Assembly: GCA_002501205.1 (NCBI GenBank)
Contig: DLRW01000070.1
Location: forward strand, 12,851-76,584
Origin: Flavobacteriales bacterium UBA7878
GTDB taxonomy: Bacteria; Bacteroidota; Bacteroidia; Flavobacteriales; Schleiferiaceae
Direction of reading: 5' to 3'
Length of the DNA stretch: 63,734 bases
Position 1 is the stretch's first letter. Each line of letters opens with the position of its first letter. Of the stretch, positions 44,758-53,213 are shown in pieces. The notes under the pieces were generated by a model. It was not told the origin of the DNA. It searched no databases and saw only the letters and a list, made by a program, of their open reading frames with translations. The position numbers and the translations under genes are program-made.

Positions 44758-45441
44758 TTATAAATTTTGCGCGATGCGGAAGCCTAAATCGTCAATCTTA
44801 AAACTATGAGGATGGCTGCGCCTGCGATTGCTGGCTAATATGCCGCGCTCCGGGTCACACCAACCACCACCTCTAATAATGCGGTAGCTGCCATACACTT
44901 CTTCATCGTATAAGTCGTTGCACCATTCCCACACATTACCCAGCATATCATAGAGGCCCCAGGCATTAGGTTTTTTTAGGCCTAGCGGCTGACTTTGGCC
45001 TTGGGAATTTTCTTTATACCAGGCGATATCATCGATGGGGCCATAGCGTAATTCCGGGCTTCCGGCCTGGCAGGCATATTGCCATTCGGCTTCCGAGGCT
45101 AAACGGTATCCATTGGCTTTCGCCTGATAGGTCACTATTTTGTTTTCGTCGATGTGATAGCAGGGGGAGAGTTCCATTTGCATGGATAGGGCATTGCAGA
45201 ATAGGATGGCCTCCCACCAGCTTACATTTTCTACCGGCCTTTGGGGATCGACAAATTGTGCTGGGTTTACCCCCATAATAGTCTGATAAAGCCCTTGACT
45301 AACAGCGGTTTTAGCTAAGCGAAATGCTTTGATATCCACCTCCCAGTTTTTCTGGATACGATCATCACGCAGGGCGATGGTACCGGCGGGGATGGGCAGC
45401 ATTAAAGCATCGAGTTGGGCTTGGAGTGCAGATTTATTCAT
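44758..45441 (-). CDS. Formylglycine-generating-enzyme-like (SUMF1) domain protein
   Basis: A 227-residue cytoplasmic protein (no signal peptide) of the FGE/SUMF1 family: PVENVSWWEAILFCNALS, YRLASEAEWQYACQAG, NAWGLYDMLGNVWEWCNDLYDE and RIIRGGGWCDPE ... NRRRSHP ... DLGFRIAQ. True formylglycine-generating enzymes use two active-site cysteines near the C-terminus. Here one is present in GGWC, but the second (usually RCAxR) is replaced in SNRRRS. It is therefore unlikely to modify sulfatases, and no sulfatase is nearby. It lies between the two sugar operons, just after a terminator, so it needs its own promoter or read-through. Confidence 0.8.
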   Translation of the reverse strand: MNKSALQAQLDALMLPIPAGTIALRDDRIQKNWEVDIKAFRLAKTAVSQGLYQTIMGVNPAQFVDPQRPVENVSWWEAILFCNALSMQMELSPCYHIDENKIVTYQAKANGYRLASEAEWQYACQAGSPELRYGPIDDIAWYKENSQGQSQPLGLKKPNAWGLYDMLGNVWEWCNDLYDEEVYGSYRIIRGGGWCDPERGILASNRRRSHPHSFKIDDLGFRIAQNL

Positions 45442-45464
45442 TGGGAAACCAAAGAAAACAAAAA

Positions 45465-45486
45465 CAGCCCTGATATCTCAGGGCTG
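45465..45486 (-). terminator. Strong terminator at the end of the GH65-PfkA operon
   Basis: A perfect 9-bp stem (CAGCCCTGA at 45465-45473, TCAGGGCTG at 45478-45486) with a 4-base loop, followed by a T-run on the minus strand. It lies after the GH65 stop and only 23 bases before the SUMF1-type ATG, so it insulates that gene or attenuates it. Confidence 0.92.
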
Positions 45487-45511
45487 CTTCCAAGCTTTTT
45501 TCAGCGCTATT

Positions 45512-47797
45512 TTAAAGGCTGATGGTTTCGCCATGCACGACTACTTCTACCGAATCACCACTGAGTTTTTCGATAGCGTGATCTTTGGTGCTGAGGCGTA
45601 TTTTCAATACTGAATTGCGGAAGTTGATTTTAAAAGCCAATGACTTCCAATGCTCGGGTAGGCGGGGGTTAAAATGCAATTGACCATTGCGAACCCGCAT
45701 GCCACCAAAACCTTCTACAACGCTCATCCAGGTACCCGCCATCGAAGTGATGTGCAAACCTTCATGAACTTCGCGGTTGTAATCATCAAGATCCAGGCGT
45801 GAGGTACGTAAGTACATTTCGTAAGCCTTGTCCATTTTACCTAAATAGGCTGCTTGTACCACATGGACGCAGGGTGAAAGCGAACTTTCGTGAACGGTAC
45901 GAGGCTCATAGAAATCGAAATTGCGCTCCAATTCTTCTTTGCTGAAATGATCTTCAAAGAAGTAGAATCCTTGCAGTACATCCGCTTGCTTAATAAAGCA
46001 AGAACGAAGAATTCGATCCCAGCTCCAGTGTTGGTTTATCGGACGTTCGCTTAGCTCCAAATCATCGGCCATGCGTTGTTCTTTGTCCAGATAGCCTTCC
46101 TGTTGCAATACAATGCCCAGTTCCTCACTCGTGGGGAAGTAAACATTGCTGCTAATCTCTTGCCATTGCTTCAATTCGCCTTCGGCATTAAAACCGGTTT
46201 TGGCCGCAATTCTTTGCAAGGCAGCGGGGTCCATTTCGGCTACTCGGGCATAAACTTCGGCAGCATATTCAATACACCATTTCGCCAGGTAATTGGTGTA
46301 CCAGTTGTTGTTTACGTTGTTCTCGTATTCATTGGGGCCGGTTACTCCCAGCATTACGTATTGCTTCTTGCTTTCGCTCCAATTAAAGCGCTGGGCCCAG
46401 AAACGGGCAATGGCCATTAGCACTTCCAGGCCGTATTCTGCCAGGTAGGCCTCATCGCCGAAATAGCGCACATAATTGTAAATCCCAAAGGCAATGGCAC
46501 CATTACGATGAATTTCTTCGAAGGTGATTTCCCATTCATTATGGCATTCTTCCCCATTCATGGTTACCATAGGGTAAAGGGCGGCACCATTGGTAAAGCC
46601 GAGCTTGGCAGCGTTTTCAATGGCTTTCTCCAAATGATTGTAGCGGTATACCAAAAGATTGCGCGCTACCTCTTTTCCGGCAGAAGCCATATAGAAGGGC
46701 AGGCAATAGGCTTCGGTATCCCAATAGGTAGAACCTCCGTATTTTTCGCCGGTAAAGCCTTTAGGTCCGATGTTTAAACGGGCATCTTCGCCGGTATAAG
46801 TTTGCGTAAGGTGGAAGATATTGAAGCGAATACCCTGTTGGGCTTCGGCATCGCCTTCAATGCTAATATCGCTTTGCTCCCAGCGCTGTTGCCAATCGGC
46901 TTTTTGCTCTGCTTGTAAGGTTTTAAAACCATCGCGACGGGCTTGAGAGGCTAATTCATCTGCCTTAGCTACCAAAGAATCTTTAGGGTAGTGGAAGGAA
47001 GAACAGATGGCGGCGTATTTGTACAAGCTGTATTTTTCGCCGGCTTTCGCCTGAAGGGTAAAAGCGTTTTCTGCGTATTTGTCGCGGGTGCTTTCTTCGG
47101 GATATAATGGTAAAGGCTCGCTTTCATCATGATAGAGCTCATAACGCATGGCGGCAGCTACCTGAAAATCGAGTTTGCGAGTGCGGGCTTTAATCACCGC
47201 TTTTTGAGTGGCCACATTTTCTTCGAGGCCTTCCCAGAATTTCTCGTCGTAATTCGAATCGTGGTTCTCTACATCAAAATCGAGGTAGGGGATAATTTCC
47301 ACGGGTACATCGCCACCTTCAATTTTAAACTGGTAGCTAATCGCTCCAATTTCCTTGCGCTTCATGCTGATAAAGCGACAAACCTCGGCTTCGAATGTTA
47401 GGCCTTCGCGGATTTCCACTTTAAAACGACGCAGGAGATGTCCCTCCTTCATATTGAGCTCGCGGTAAAAATCCAGCACCTTTAATTGGGCTAAGTCGAG
47501 CTCTAGGCCATCCACGCGAAAGCGAATGCCAATCCAATTTACGGAGTTCAAGACCTTGGCAAAGTATTCCGGATAACCGTTTTTCCACCAGCCCACTCGC
47601 GTTTTATCGGGATAATAAACCCCGCCTAAGTAGCTACCCTGCAGACTTTGTCCGCTATAGCTCTCTTCGAAATTAGCTCTTTGGCCCATAAAGCCGTTGC
47701 CAATACTAAACAGCGACTCGGAACCTTGGTGTAAGCTTGGATTCCATCGATCCTCGATGATCTTCCATTCGTCGGTTACCAGGTACTTATTATGCAT
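45512..47797 (-). CDS. GH65 family maltose phosphorylase
   Basis: A 761-residue cytoplasmic enzyme. GH65 phosphorylases split maltose with phosphate into beta-glucose-1-phosphate and glucose. The sequence has the N-terminal beta-sandwich and linker (WNPSLHQGSESLFSIGNGFMGQRANFEE), the barrel with GFTGEKYGGSTYWDTEAYCLPFY, the catalytic acid in VTGPNEYENNVNNNWYTN (Glu490), and RTVHESSLSPCVH. The spacing fits maltose phosphorylase rather than trehalose or kojibiose enzymes, but these cannot be separated with certainty by eye. The neighbouring beta-phosphoglucomutase uses its product. Confidence 0.92.
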   Translation of the reverse strand: MHNKYLVTDEWKIIEDRWNPSLHQGSESLFSIGNGFMGQRANFEESYSGQSLQGSYLGGVYYPDKTRVGWWKNGYPEYFAKVLNSVNWIGIRFRVDGLELDLAQLKVLDFYRELNMKEGHLLRRFKVEIREGLTFEAEVCRFISMKRKEIGAISYQFKIEGGDVPVEIIPYLDFDVENHDSNYDEKFWEGLEENVATQKAVIKARTRKLDFQVAAAMRYELYHDESEPLPLYPEESTRDKYAENAFTLQAKAGEKYSLYKYAAICSSFHYPKDSLVAKADELASQARRDGFKTLQAEQKADWQQRWEQSDISIEGDAEAQQGIRFNIFHLTQTYTGEDARLNIGPKGFTGEKYGGSTYWDTEAYCLPFYMASAGKEVARNLLVYRYNHLEKAIENAAKLGFTNGAALYPMVTMNGEECHNEWEITFEEIHRNGAIAFGIYNYVRYFGDEAYLAEYGLEVLMAIARFWAQRFNWSESKKQYVMLGVTGPNEYENNVNNNWYTNYLAKWCIEYAAEVYARVAEMDPAALQRIAAKTGFNAEGELKQWQEISSNVYFPTSEELGIVLQQEGYLDKEQRMADDLELSERPINQHWSWDRILRSCFIKQADVLQGFYFFEDHFSKEELERNFDFYEPRTVHESSLSPCVHVVQAAYLGKMDKAYEMYLRTSRLDLDDYNREVHEGLHITSMAGTWMSVVEGFGGMRVRNGQLHFNPRLPEHWKSLAFKINFRNSVLKIRLSTKDHAIEKLSGDSVEVVVHGETISL

Positions 47798-47804
47798 GTG
47801 TATT

Positions 47805-48470
47805 TTAGAAATTCAGTTGGTTAATCACTTCCACCGGGCTGATTTGATCCAGGCCGGAAACCACAATTTCGGCATCTTGTAGGATTGATTTGCTGCCAAT
47901 GCCTACAGTGCGAAATCCACCACGACGAGCAGCTTCAATCCCGGCAAGAGAATCTTCGAAAACCACTAAGGATTTGGGCTCCATTTGCAAGGCCTCGGCT
48001 CCTTTGAGGAATACCTCCGGATCGGGTTTGGATTGGCTTACTACCGTACCGTCAATAATGGTTTGGAAGAGGGGGGTAATTTCGAGAAGATCGAGAATAA
48101 GACGGGCATTTTTACTGGCCGAACCCAATCCAATCGCTAAATCCAATTGGGCTGATTCACGCAAAAACTCCTTGGCTCCGGGCAGGGCTTCTTCCTGTCC
48201 CATTTCGCGTACAAATTCGAGATACCAATCGTTCTTTTGCGCCATGCGCTTTTCGAACTCAGACTCACTCAATTTGATTTGACCCCAGTCCAATATTTTT
48301 TGGAGGGACTCACGACGACTCACGCCTTTGAGTTGTTCGTTCTCTTCTTCGGAGAAATCGATACCTAAATCCTGGGCCAGTCGGTGCCAGGCCTTAAAGT
48401 GAAATTTTGCTGTATCAACAATTACTCCGTCGAGATCGAAGATAAAGCCCTTAATGGTTGCCATGGTCAA
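47805..48470 (-). CDS. pgmB: Beta-phosphoglucomutase
   Basis: A 221-residue HAD-family enzyme that converts beta-glucose-1-phosphate to glucose-6-phosphate. The nucleophile motif is FDLDGVIVDTAKFHFKAWH (Asp12, with Asp14 the general acid/base), the cap-domain signature LKGVSRRESLQKIL is typical of this family, and later motifs GLGSASKNARLIL, SKPDPEVF and VFEDSLAGIEAARRGGF are present. The gene starts 20 bases inside the 3' end of the kinase gene and ends eight bases before GH65, so all three are one translational unit. Confidence 0.95.
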   Translation of the reverse strand: MTMATIKGFIFDLDGVIVDTAKFHFKAWHRLAQDLGIDFSEEENEQLKGVSRRESLQKILDWGQIKLSESEFEKRMAQKNDWYLEFVREMGQEEALPGAKEFLRESAQLDLAIGLGSASKNARLILDLLEITPLFQTIIDGTVVSQSKPDPEVFLKGAEALQMEPKSLVVFEDSLAGIEAARRGGFRTVGIGSKSILQDAEIVVSGLDQISPVEVINQLNF

Positions 48471-49332
48471 TCTTATGTAAGTTCATTTTATAGCGTCGGT
48501 AATAGTCGATCAGCCCATCCACCGGGCGACGAATGATCTTTCCTTCTTGTAAATCAAAGAAATCGAGAACATCTTTCAAAACCGGAGCAAAATGATAGGC
48601 GATGGATCCTACAAAGCTAATGGGAACTTTTTGGGATTGAGAAAAGGGCAATACCTGGGTTTCGATAAACTCGCGGAAACCGTTGAAGACCAATTGATAG
48701 AAAAAGGGATGTTGAAGATGTTTATGTGCAAAAGGAGCAAAGCTTCCCAGGAACACATTAGCCCCCTGGGGAGCGTATACTTTCTCACGGATTATTACTT
48801 CATCCACCCCGAAGGTTTCTTCAAACTCGCGGCAAAGGGCATCGCTCATCTGACGATAGAGATAGGCGCGTACTAATCGTTTGCCGATATAACTCGCAGA
48901 TCCTTCATCGCCAATGATAAAGCCATAGCCAGATCTACCGGGCTGTAAGCGTTGACCATCGTAGTACACTACATTGCTGCCCGTACCTAAGATACAGGTA
49001 ATTTGAGGCAGGCCATTCCAGGTGGCATAGGCCGAGGCTCTTAAATCGTGGTCTACCTGAATTTCCGCGTTGGGAAATCCGGCTTTAAGGCCACGCGCAA
49101 TGATTTCGTTTAATTCGGGAGTGGAGCAACCTGCTCCGTAAAAATAAACTTGATCCACCTGGCTGCCGAGTTCGGCAATCTCAGGAACCTTAATGATTTC
49201 CTTCGCCACGAATTGCTCATCGTGGAAATAGGGGTTAAAACCAATGGTGCGGATACGCTTAATTTCTTCCCCCTCGTTAGTCAGGAATACGGCATCGCAT
49301 TTGGTGCTACCGCTTTCTGCGAGGTATATCAT
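48451..49332 (-). CDS. BadF/N-acetylglucosamine-kinase-type sugar kinase
   Basis: A 293-residue cytoplasmic ATPase of the BadF/BadG/BcrA family with an N-terminal actin-like fold: AESGSTKCDAVFL, GFNPYFHDEQF, CILGTGSNVVYYDG and GDEGSASYIGKRLVRAYL. Characterised members phosphorylate N-acetylglucosamine or glucosamine. In this operon the free product left by maltose phosphorylase is glucose, and no other glucokinase is present, so glucose is the most likely substrate here. That assignment is inferred from the neighbours. Confidence 0.85.
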   Translation of the reverse strand: MIYLAESGSTKCDAVFLTNEGEEIKRIRTIGFNPYFHDEQFVAKEIIKVPEIAELGSQVDQVYFYGAGCSTPELNEIIARGLKAGFPNAEIQVDHDLRASAYATWNGLPQITCILGTGSNVVYYDGQRLQPGRSGYGFIIGDEGSASYIGKRLVRAYLYRQMSDALCREFEETFGVDEVIIREKVYAPQGANVFLGSFAPFAHKHLQHPFFYQLVFNGFREFIETQVLPFSQSQKVPISFVGSIAYHFAPVLKDVLDFFDLQEGKIIRRPVDGLIDYYRRYKMNLHKIDHGNH

Positions 49333-49364
49333 AGAACCAGTGTTTGATTGAGGCTAATCTGATC

Positions 49365-50357
49365 TTACAGAGAAGCCATTTTTAAGGCCATATCAGCAAG
49401 TCGGGCAGAGTATCCGGCTTCATTATCATACCAACCTACAACTTTGGCCATATTACCGTTTACGTTGGTTAAATCGGCGTCAAAAATACAACTATAGCTA
49501 CTGCCCACGATATCAGCGGATACGATTGGATCTTCGGTGTATTCGAGGATACCTCTTAAGTAACTATCAGCCGCTTCTTTGATGGCCGCATTAATTTCTT
49601 CTTTGCTGGCTTCTTTGGCCAACTCTACGGTTAAGTCGGTTACCGAACCGGTTGGGGTTGGCACACGTAATGCGAAACCATCCAGCTTACCTTTCAATTC
49701 GGGGAGCACCAGTCCTACGGCCTTAGCGGCACCTGTTGTAGTAGGGATAATGCTTAAGGCAGCTGCACGGCTTCGACGTAAATCGCTATGTGGGGCGTCT
49801 TGTAAACGCTGATCAGCAGTATAGGCATGGGTAGTGGTCATAAAACCTTTTACGATGCCAAATTTTTCCTGCAGAACCTTGGCCATTGGGGCTAAGCAGT
49901 TGGTGGTACAAGAGGCATTACTGGCAATCACGTCGGAAGCTTGTAAGTCCTCATCGTTTACACCTAATACCACGGTTTTCACTCCTCCTTTAGCGGGAGC
50001 GCTCAATAATACTTTCTTAGCGCCTGCCTGACGGTGCAATTCCATTTGCTCGGCTGAGCGGAAAATACCGGTACACTCTAAAACCAGATCTACACCTAAA
50101 TCGCCCCAAGGCAATTTGGCCGGATCGCGTTCTGCAAAAAGCTTAATACTATGGTCACCAACTACGAGGGTGTCACCTTCCAGGCTTACCGCCTGAGGAA
50201 AGCGACCGTGAATGGAATCATACTTTAATAAATGCGCCAGAGTAGCGGGATCCGTAAGATCGTTAATGGCAACAACTTCAACATCGTCTTTGGCGATAAG
50301 ATTGCGGAAGCTTAATCGGCCGATGCGGCCGAAACCATTGATGGCAATTTTTTTCAT
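49365..50357 (-). CDS. gap: Glyceraldehyde-3-phosphate dehydrogenase
   Basis: A 330-residue type I GAPDH. Its NAD-binding motif is INGFGRIGRL, with NDLTD consistent with NAD specificity; the catalytic cysteine lies in SNASCTTNCLAP; and the C-terminus holds SWYDNEAGYSARL-type residues (VGWYDNEAGYSARLADM). It oxidises glyceraldehyde-3-phosphate in glycolysis. It is encoded in the maltose operon, 32 bases upstream of the kinase gene, not beside pgk or tpi, which is unusual. Confidence 0.97.
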   Translation of the reverse strand: MKKIAINGFGRIGRLSFRNLIAKDDVEVVAINDLTDPATLAHLLKYDSIHGRFPQAVSLEGDTLVVGDHSIKLFAERDPAKLPWGDLGVDLVLECTGIFRSAEQMELHRQAGAKKVLLSAPAKGGVKTVVLGVNDEDLQASDVIASNASCTTNCLAPMAKVLQEKFGIVKGFMTTTHAYTADQRLQDAPHSDLRRSRAAALSIIPTTTGAAKAVGLVLPELKGKLDGFALRVPTPTGSVTDLTVELAKEASKEEINAAIKEAADSYLRGILEYTEDPIVSADIVGSSYSCIFDADLTNVNGNMAKVVGWYDNEAGYSARLADMALKMASL

Positions 50358-50368
50358 TGCTTGATTTT

Positions 50369-51352
50369 TTAAGATGCTAATATTTTAAGAATGCGATTCA
50401 ACTCCATGTCGAGTTTTGCTTTGCTGCGAATGGCCTCTTCAAAAGGCAAATAGGCCAATTGATTGTTTACGATACCAATGGCTTCGCCTCTGCGACCATC
50501 CAATAAACTTTCGATGGCGGCCACACCCAAGCGGCTGGCTAAAACCCGGTCGGTACAAGTGGGGGAGCCCCCTCTTTGCAAGTGCCCCAGAATGGTGATT
50601 TTAGATTCCCATTGCGGATAGCGATCCTTAACCGCGGCCGCGATTTCCTGAATGCTCCCCATTTTATTGCCCTCCGAAACCAGAATAATCCGGTTGGTTT
50701 TGTTGTTGGAAGCGCCTCGCTCTAATTCGGCGAAGAGGTCGATCATGGGATTCTCCTCTTCGGGGAAAATCACATCCACGGCCCCTGAGGCAACACCGGC
50801 TCGGAGGCCGATAAAGCCAGAATCGCGACCCATAACTTCCACTAAAAAGAGGCGGTTATGAGATTCGGCCGTATCACGAATACGATCAACACATTCGATA
50901 ACCACATTACAGGCAGTGTCAAAACCAATGGTGAAATCGGTACCGGCCAAATCATTGTCGATGGTACCCGGCAAACCCATTAAAGGGAAGTCGAACTCTT
51001 CACTGAAGTACATGCCTCCGGTAAAGGTTCCGTTACCACCAATAAGCACCAGGGCATCAATACCATGGGCCTGTAGGTTTTCGTAGGCCCGTTTCCGACC
51101 TTCTTTGGTTTTGAAATCTTCGGAGCGAGAAGACTTGAGAATAGTCCCTCCGCGGTTTAAGATACCTTTTACCGAGCGGGCATTCAATTCCAAAATTTGA
51201 TTTTCAATCAAACCTTGATATCCCTCGTAAATCCCAAAAACTTGCTTTCCGTAATGATTACCAGCTCTAACTACCGCACGGATAGCGGCATTCATGCCCG
51301 GGGCATCGCCTCCGGAAGTCAGAACTCCAATAGAATTTATTTCCTTTGCCAT
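50369..51352 (-). CDS. pfkA: ATP-dependent 6-phosphofructokinase
   Basis: A 327-residue enzyme that phosphorylates fructose-6-phosphate. Its signatures are VLTSGGDAPGMNAAIRA, ILKSSRSEDF, LIGGNGTFTGG, GLPGTIDNDLAGTDFTIGFDTA (catalytic Asp in TIDND), VEVMGRDSGFIG and LGHLQRGGSPTCTDR. GGNGT in place of GGDGS at the ATP site is worth noting, although some relatives vary here. It is the first gene of the five-gene operon ending with GH65, with an exact -7 box and operator candidate directly upstream. Confidence 0.96.
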   Translation of the reverse strand: MAKEINSIGVLTSGGDAPGMNAAIRAVVRAGNHYGKQVFGIYEGYQGLIENQILELNARSVKGILNRGGTILKSSRSEDFKTKEGRKRAYENLQAHGIDALVLIGGNGTFTGGMYFSEEFDFPLMGLPGTIDNDLAGTDFTIGFDTACNVVIECVDRIRDTAESHNRLFLVEVMGRDSGFIGLRAGVASGAVDVIFPEEENPMIDLFAELERGASNNKTNRIILVSEGNKMGSIQEIAAAVKDRYPQWESKITILGHLQRGGSPTCTDRVLASRLGVAAIESLLDGRRGEAIGIVNNQLAYLPFEEAIRSKAKLDMELNRILKILAS

Positions 51353-51371
51353 TCCTTTAAAACTGACCAGA

Positions 51372-51379
51372 CAAACTTA
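51372..51379 (-). promoter_or_regulatory. -7 box of the pfkA-GH65 operon
   Basis: Read on the minus strand this is TAAGTTTG, an exact TAnnTTTG match, 19 bases before the pfkA ATG. Its first base is also the first base of the operator. Confidence 0.65.
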
Positions 51380-51395
51380 GTGTATTTTTTACACT
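51379..51395. promoter_or_regulatory. Operator candidate 3, between pfkA and the Nudix-like regulator
   Basis: AGTGTA at 51379-51384, five T residues, TACACT at 51390-51395: a complete match to AGTGTA-N5-TACACT. It lies between divergent genes and so could control both. For the plus-strand gene a near -7 sequence (TATTTTG) follows 15 bases later. Confidence 0.75.
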
Positions 51396-51454
51396 TGGGG
51401 AATTTTTTCTTATTTTGTTGACCCTAAACAAGGTTCAACCACAATACTTAGACC

Positions 51455-52156
51455 GTGAGCGAAACTCTCAAGAATGTTAATCCGAACGTATCGGTAGATT
51501 GCGTAGTATTTGGTTTCGATAATGAGAAGTTAAACATTCTTCTTATCGAGCAAAAAATGGCCAATAAAGAAAAGGTGCAGTTCGCCTTACCAGGTGATTT
51601 GATCGTTGATGATGAAGGCCTGGACGATGCCGCCAATCGGGTTTTAAGTGAAATCACCGGAATTTCTGGAGTGTTCTTACGACAGTTTAAGGCCTTTGGT
51701 GATCCCAATCGGGTTAGTGATATCAAGGATTTGGATTGGTTGAAGAATTACCGTCAAAATCCTCAGGCTCGGGTAATTACCGTGGCCTATCTTTCTTTGG
51801 TAAAGATGGACGATTTTCAGCCTGAAGCTTCTTCTTTCGCGGAGCGCGTATTCTGGCAAGAGTTGGACAGTTTGCCTTCCCTGGCTTTCGACCACAATCA
51901 AATTTTAAGTGAGGCTTTGGATCGCTTGCGTGATGATTTTGTGAATCACCGTACGGGCTTCGAATTATTACCCGAAATGTTCACCTTGGGGCAGATTCAA
52001 AAGCTCTATGAGATCATCCTGGGCAAAGAATTGGATAAGCGAAACTTCCGCAAGAAAATCCTCAAAGAGAAATTAGTTTCAGCTACCAACCAAAAGCAAA
52101 CCGGAGTATTGCATAAACCGGCTATCCTCTACACCCTCAATCACGAGAATATCTAA
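51455..52156 (+). CDS. Nudix-fold transcriptional regulator (NrtR/AraR type)
   Basis: A 233-residue protein starting with GTG. Residues 10-140 have the Nudix fold (VDCVVFGFDNEKLNILLIEQ), but the Nudix box at about 47-70 is broken. Glu54 and Glu66 remain, while the usual REUxEE reads RVLSEI (Val63, Ile67), so hydrolysis is not expected. The C-terminal 75 residues are the winged-helix of this regulator group (FTLGQIQKLYEIILGKELDKRNFRKKIL). NrtR-type proteins bind a sugar or nucleotide effector and release DNA; AraR of Bacteroides thetaiotaomicron is a sugar-responsive example. It diverges from pfkA across operator candidate 3 and is the best candidate to bind all four sites. Confidence 0.88.
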   Translation: MSETLKNVNPNVSVDCVVFGFDNEKLNILLIEQKMANKEKVQFALPGDLIVDDEGLDDAANRVLSEITGISGVFLRQFKAFGDPNRVSDIKDLDWLKNYRQNPQARVITVAYLSLVKMDDFQPEASSFAERVFWQELDSLPSLAFDHNQILSEALDRLRDDFVNHRTGFELLPEMFTLGQIQKLYEIILGKELDKRNFRKKILKEKLVSATNQKQTGVLHKPAILYTLNHENI

Positions 52157-52158
52157 AC

Positions 52159-53097
52159 TTATTCTCTGCTTCTCCCCATGAGATAGATTAGAGCAAAAGG
52201 CAGTCGACTGCGCCAGGCGGTTTCCCAATGTGGATCACCCGGGGCTACCAAACTTTTATAGTCCCTAGCGCTTAGCATAGGCCAGGATTGGAAAAGGGAA
52301 TCCACTCGATCTTGATGAGGGGGGTAAAGCGCATCCAGCGAAGCGTCTCCACGATCAAAATACCAACGACTCTTGGCTGCGGCTTCTTCATGTGAAGCGA
52401 TGTAATTAATGAATGCATCAGGCACTGGGTTATTTTCATTCTGAAAGAAACCCGGCCAGTGAGTCGACATGCAGGCCACGCCCTTTAACTCATCAGGGTA
52501 TTCAAGGGCAGCATACATGCTAATCAAACCTCCCATACTGGAGCCCATCATATAGACTCCATTATTCTGAATGGGGTATTCGGATTTAACCCAAGGTAAA
52601 AGTTCCTTAAAGATGAAGCGCAAATAGGCATCCGAATTGGGGCTGCCGTAAAGAAGCTTGCGTTCTTCACCGGGTCTTTCCAATTGTAAAACAGAATCCG
52701 TAAAGGCTTTCGGTAAGCTCTCAAAAGCTTTTTGAGGAAAGTAATTTTGATGTCTACGTTCGGGGATGTTCCAAATACCTACTACCAGGGTAGGGCCGAT
52801 AAGGCTTTGATCGTAGAGCGAATCCAAACATTCATCCACACCCCATTCCTGACCATTCCAGGTAGAATCGGCTTGAAAAAGCATTTGTCCATCGTGCATA
52901 ATCAGCAATTGATAGGGCCCTTCCGAAACATTAGCCGGCTTCCAGATATCTATCCTTCGGTCTTCAATTTCGAGGCTGTGAAATTTCGAGATAGTTCGAA
53001 GTTCACCACTTAATTGGGCTTGAGCTGCTGCGCTGAAAATGAGGCAGCAAATACCCACTATTCTAAACCGCTGAAAGTTATTACTGATTTTAGTCAT
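52159..53097 (-). CDS. Secreted esterase-like alpha/beta hydrolase
   Basis: A 312-residue protein from the ATG at 53097, which gives a signal peptide (VGICCLIFSAAAQAQ); an earlier in-frame ATG is less suitable. It is an esterase of the enterochelin-esterase/esterase-D type with LIMHDGQMLFQAD, nucleophile motif MGSSMGGLISM, RWYFDRGDASLDALYPPH and a His in GDPHWETAW. The substrate is unknown; it could remove ester groups from polysaccharides or cleave a siderophore. It is divergent from susC, with operator candidate 4 between them. Confidence 0.85.
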   Translation of the reverse strand: MTKISNNFQRFRIVGICCLIFSAAAQAQLSGELRTISKFHSLEIEDRRIDIWKPANVSEGPYQLLIMHDGQMLFQADSTWNGQEWGVDECLDSLYDQSLIGPTLVVGIWNIPERRHQNYFPQKAFESLPKAFTDSVLQLERPGEERKLLYGSPNSDAYLRFIFKELLPWVKSEYPIQNNGVYMMGSSMGGLISMYAALEYPDELKGVACMSTHWPGFFQNENNPVPDAFINYIASHEEAAAKSRWYFDRGDASLDALYPPHQDRVDSLFQSWPMLSARDYKSLVAPGDPHWETAWRSRLPFALIYLMGRSRE

Positions 53098-53138
53098 AGT
53101 TAATGCTTTGCACTTCATCTACTTTAGGTTTCGCTTTC

Positions 53139-53146
53139 TAAAAATA
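53139..53146 (-). promoter_or_regulatory. Near-consensus -7 box of the esterase gene
   Basis: Read on the minus strand this is TATTTTTA, seven of eight positions of TAnnTTTG, about 41 bases before the ATG at 53097. It is a modest candidate. Confidence 0.4.
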
Positions 53147-53213
53147 GATCGAAAAGCGAATTAAAACCAAGGCCTTAAATCTGAGCGCTGAGCTAGCAAA
53201 TTAGAAATATTTT

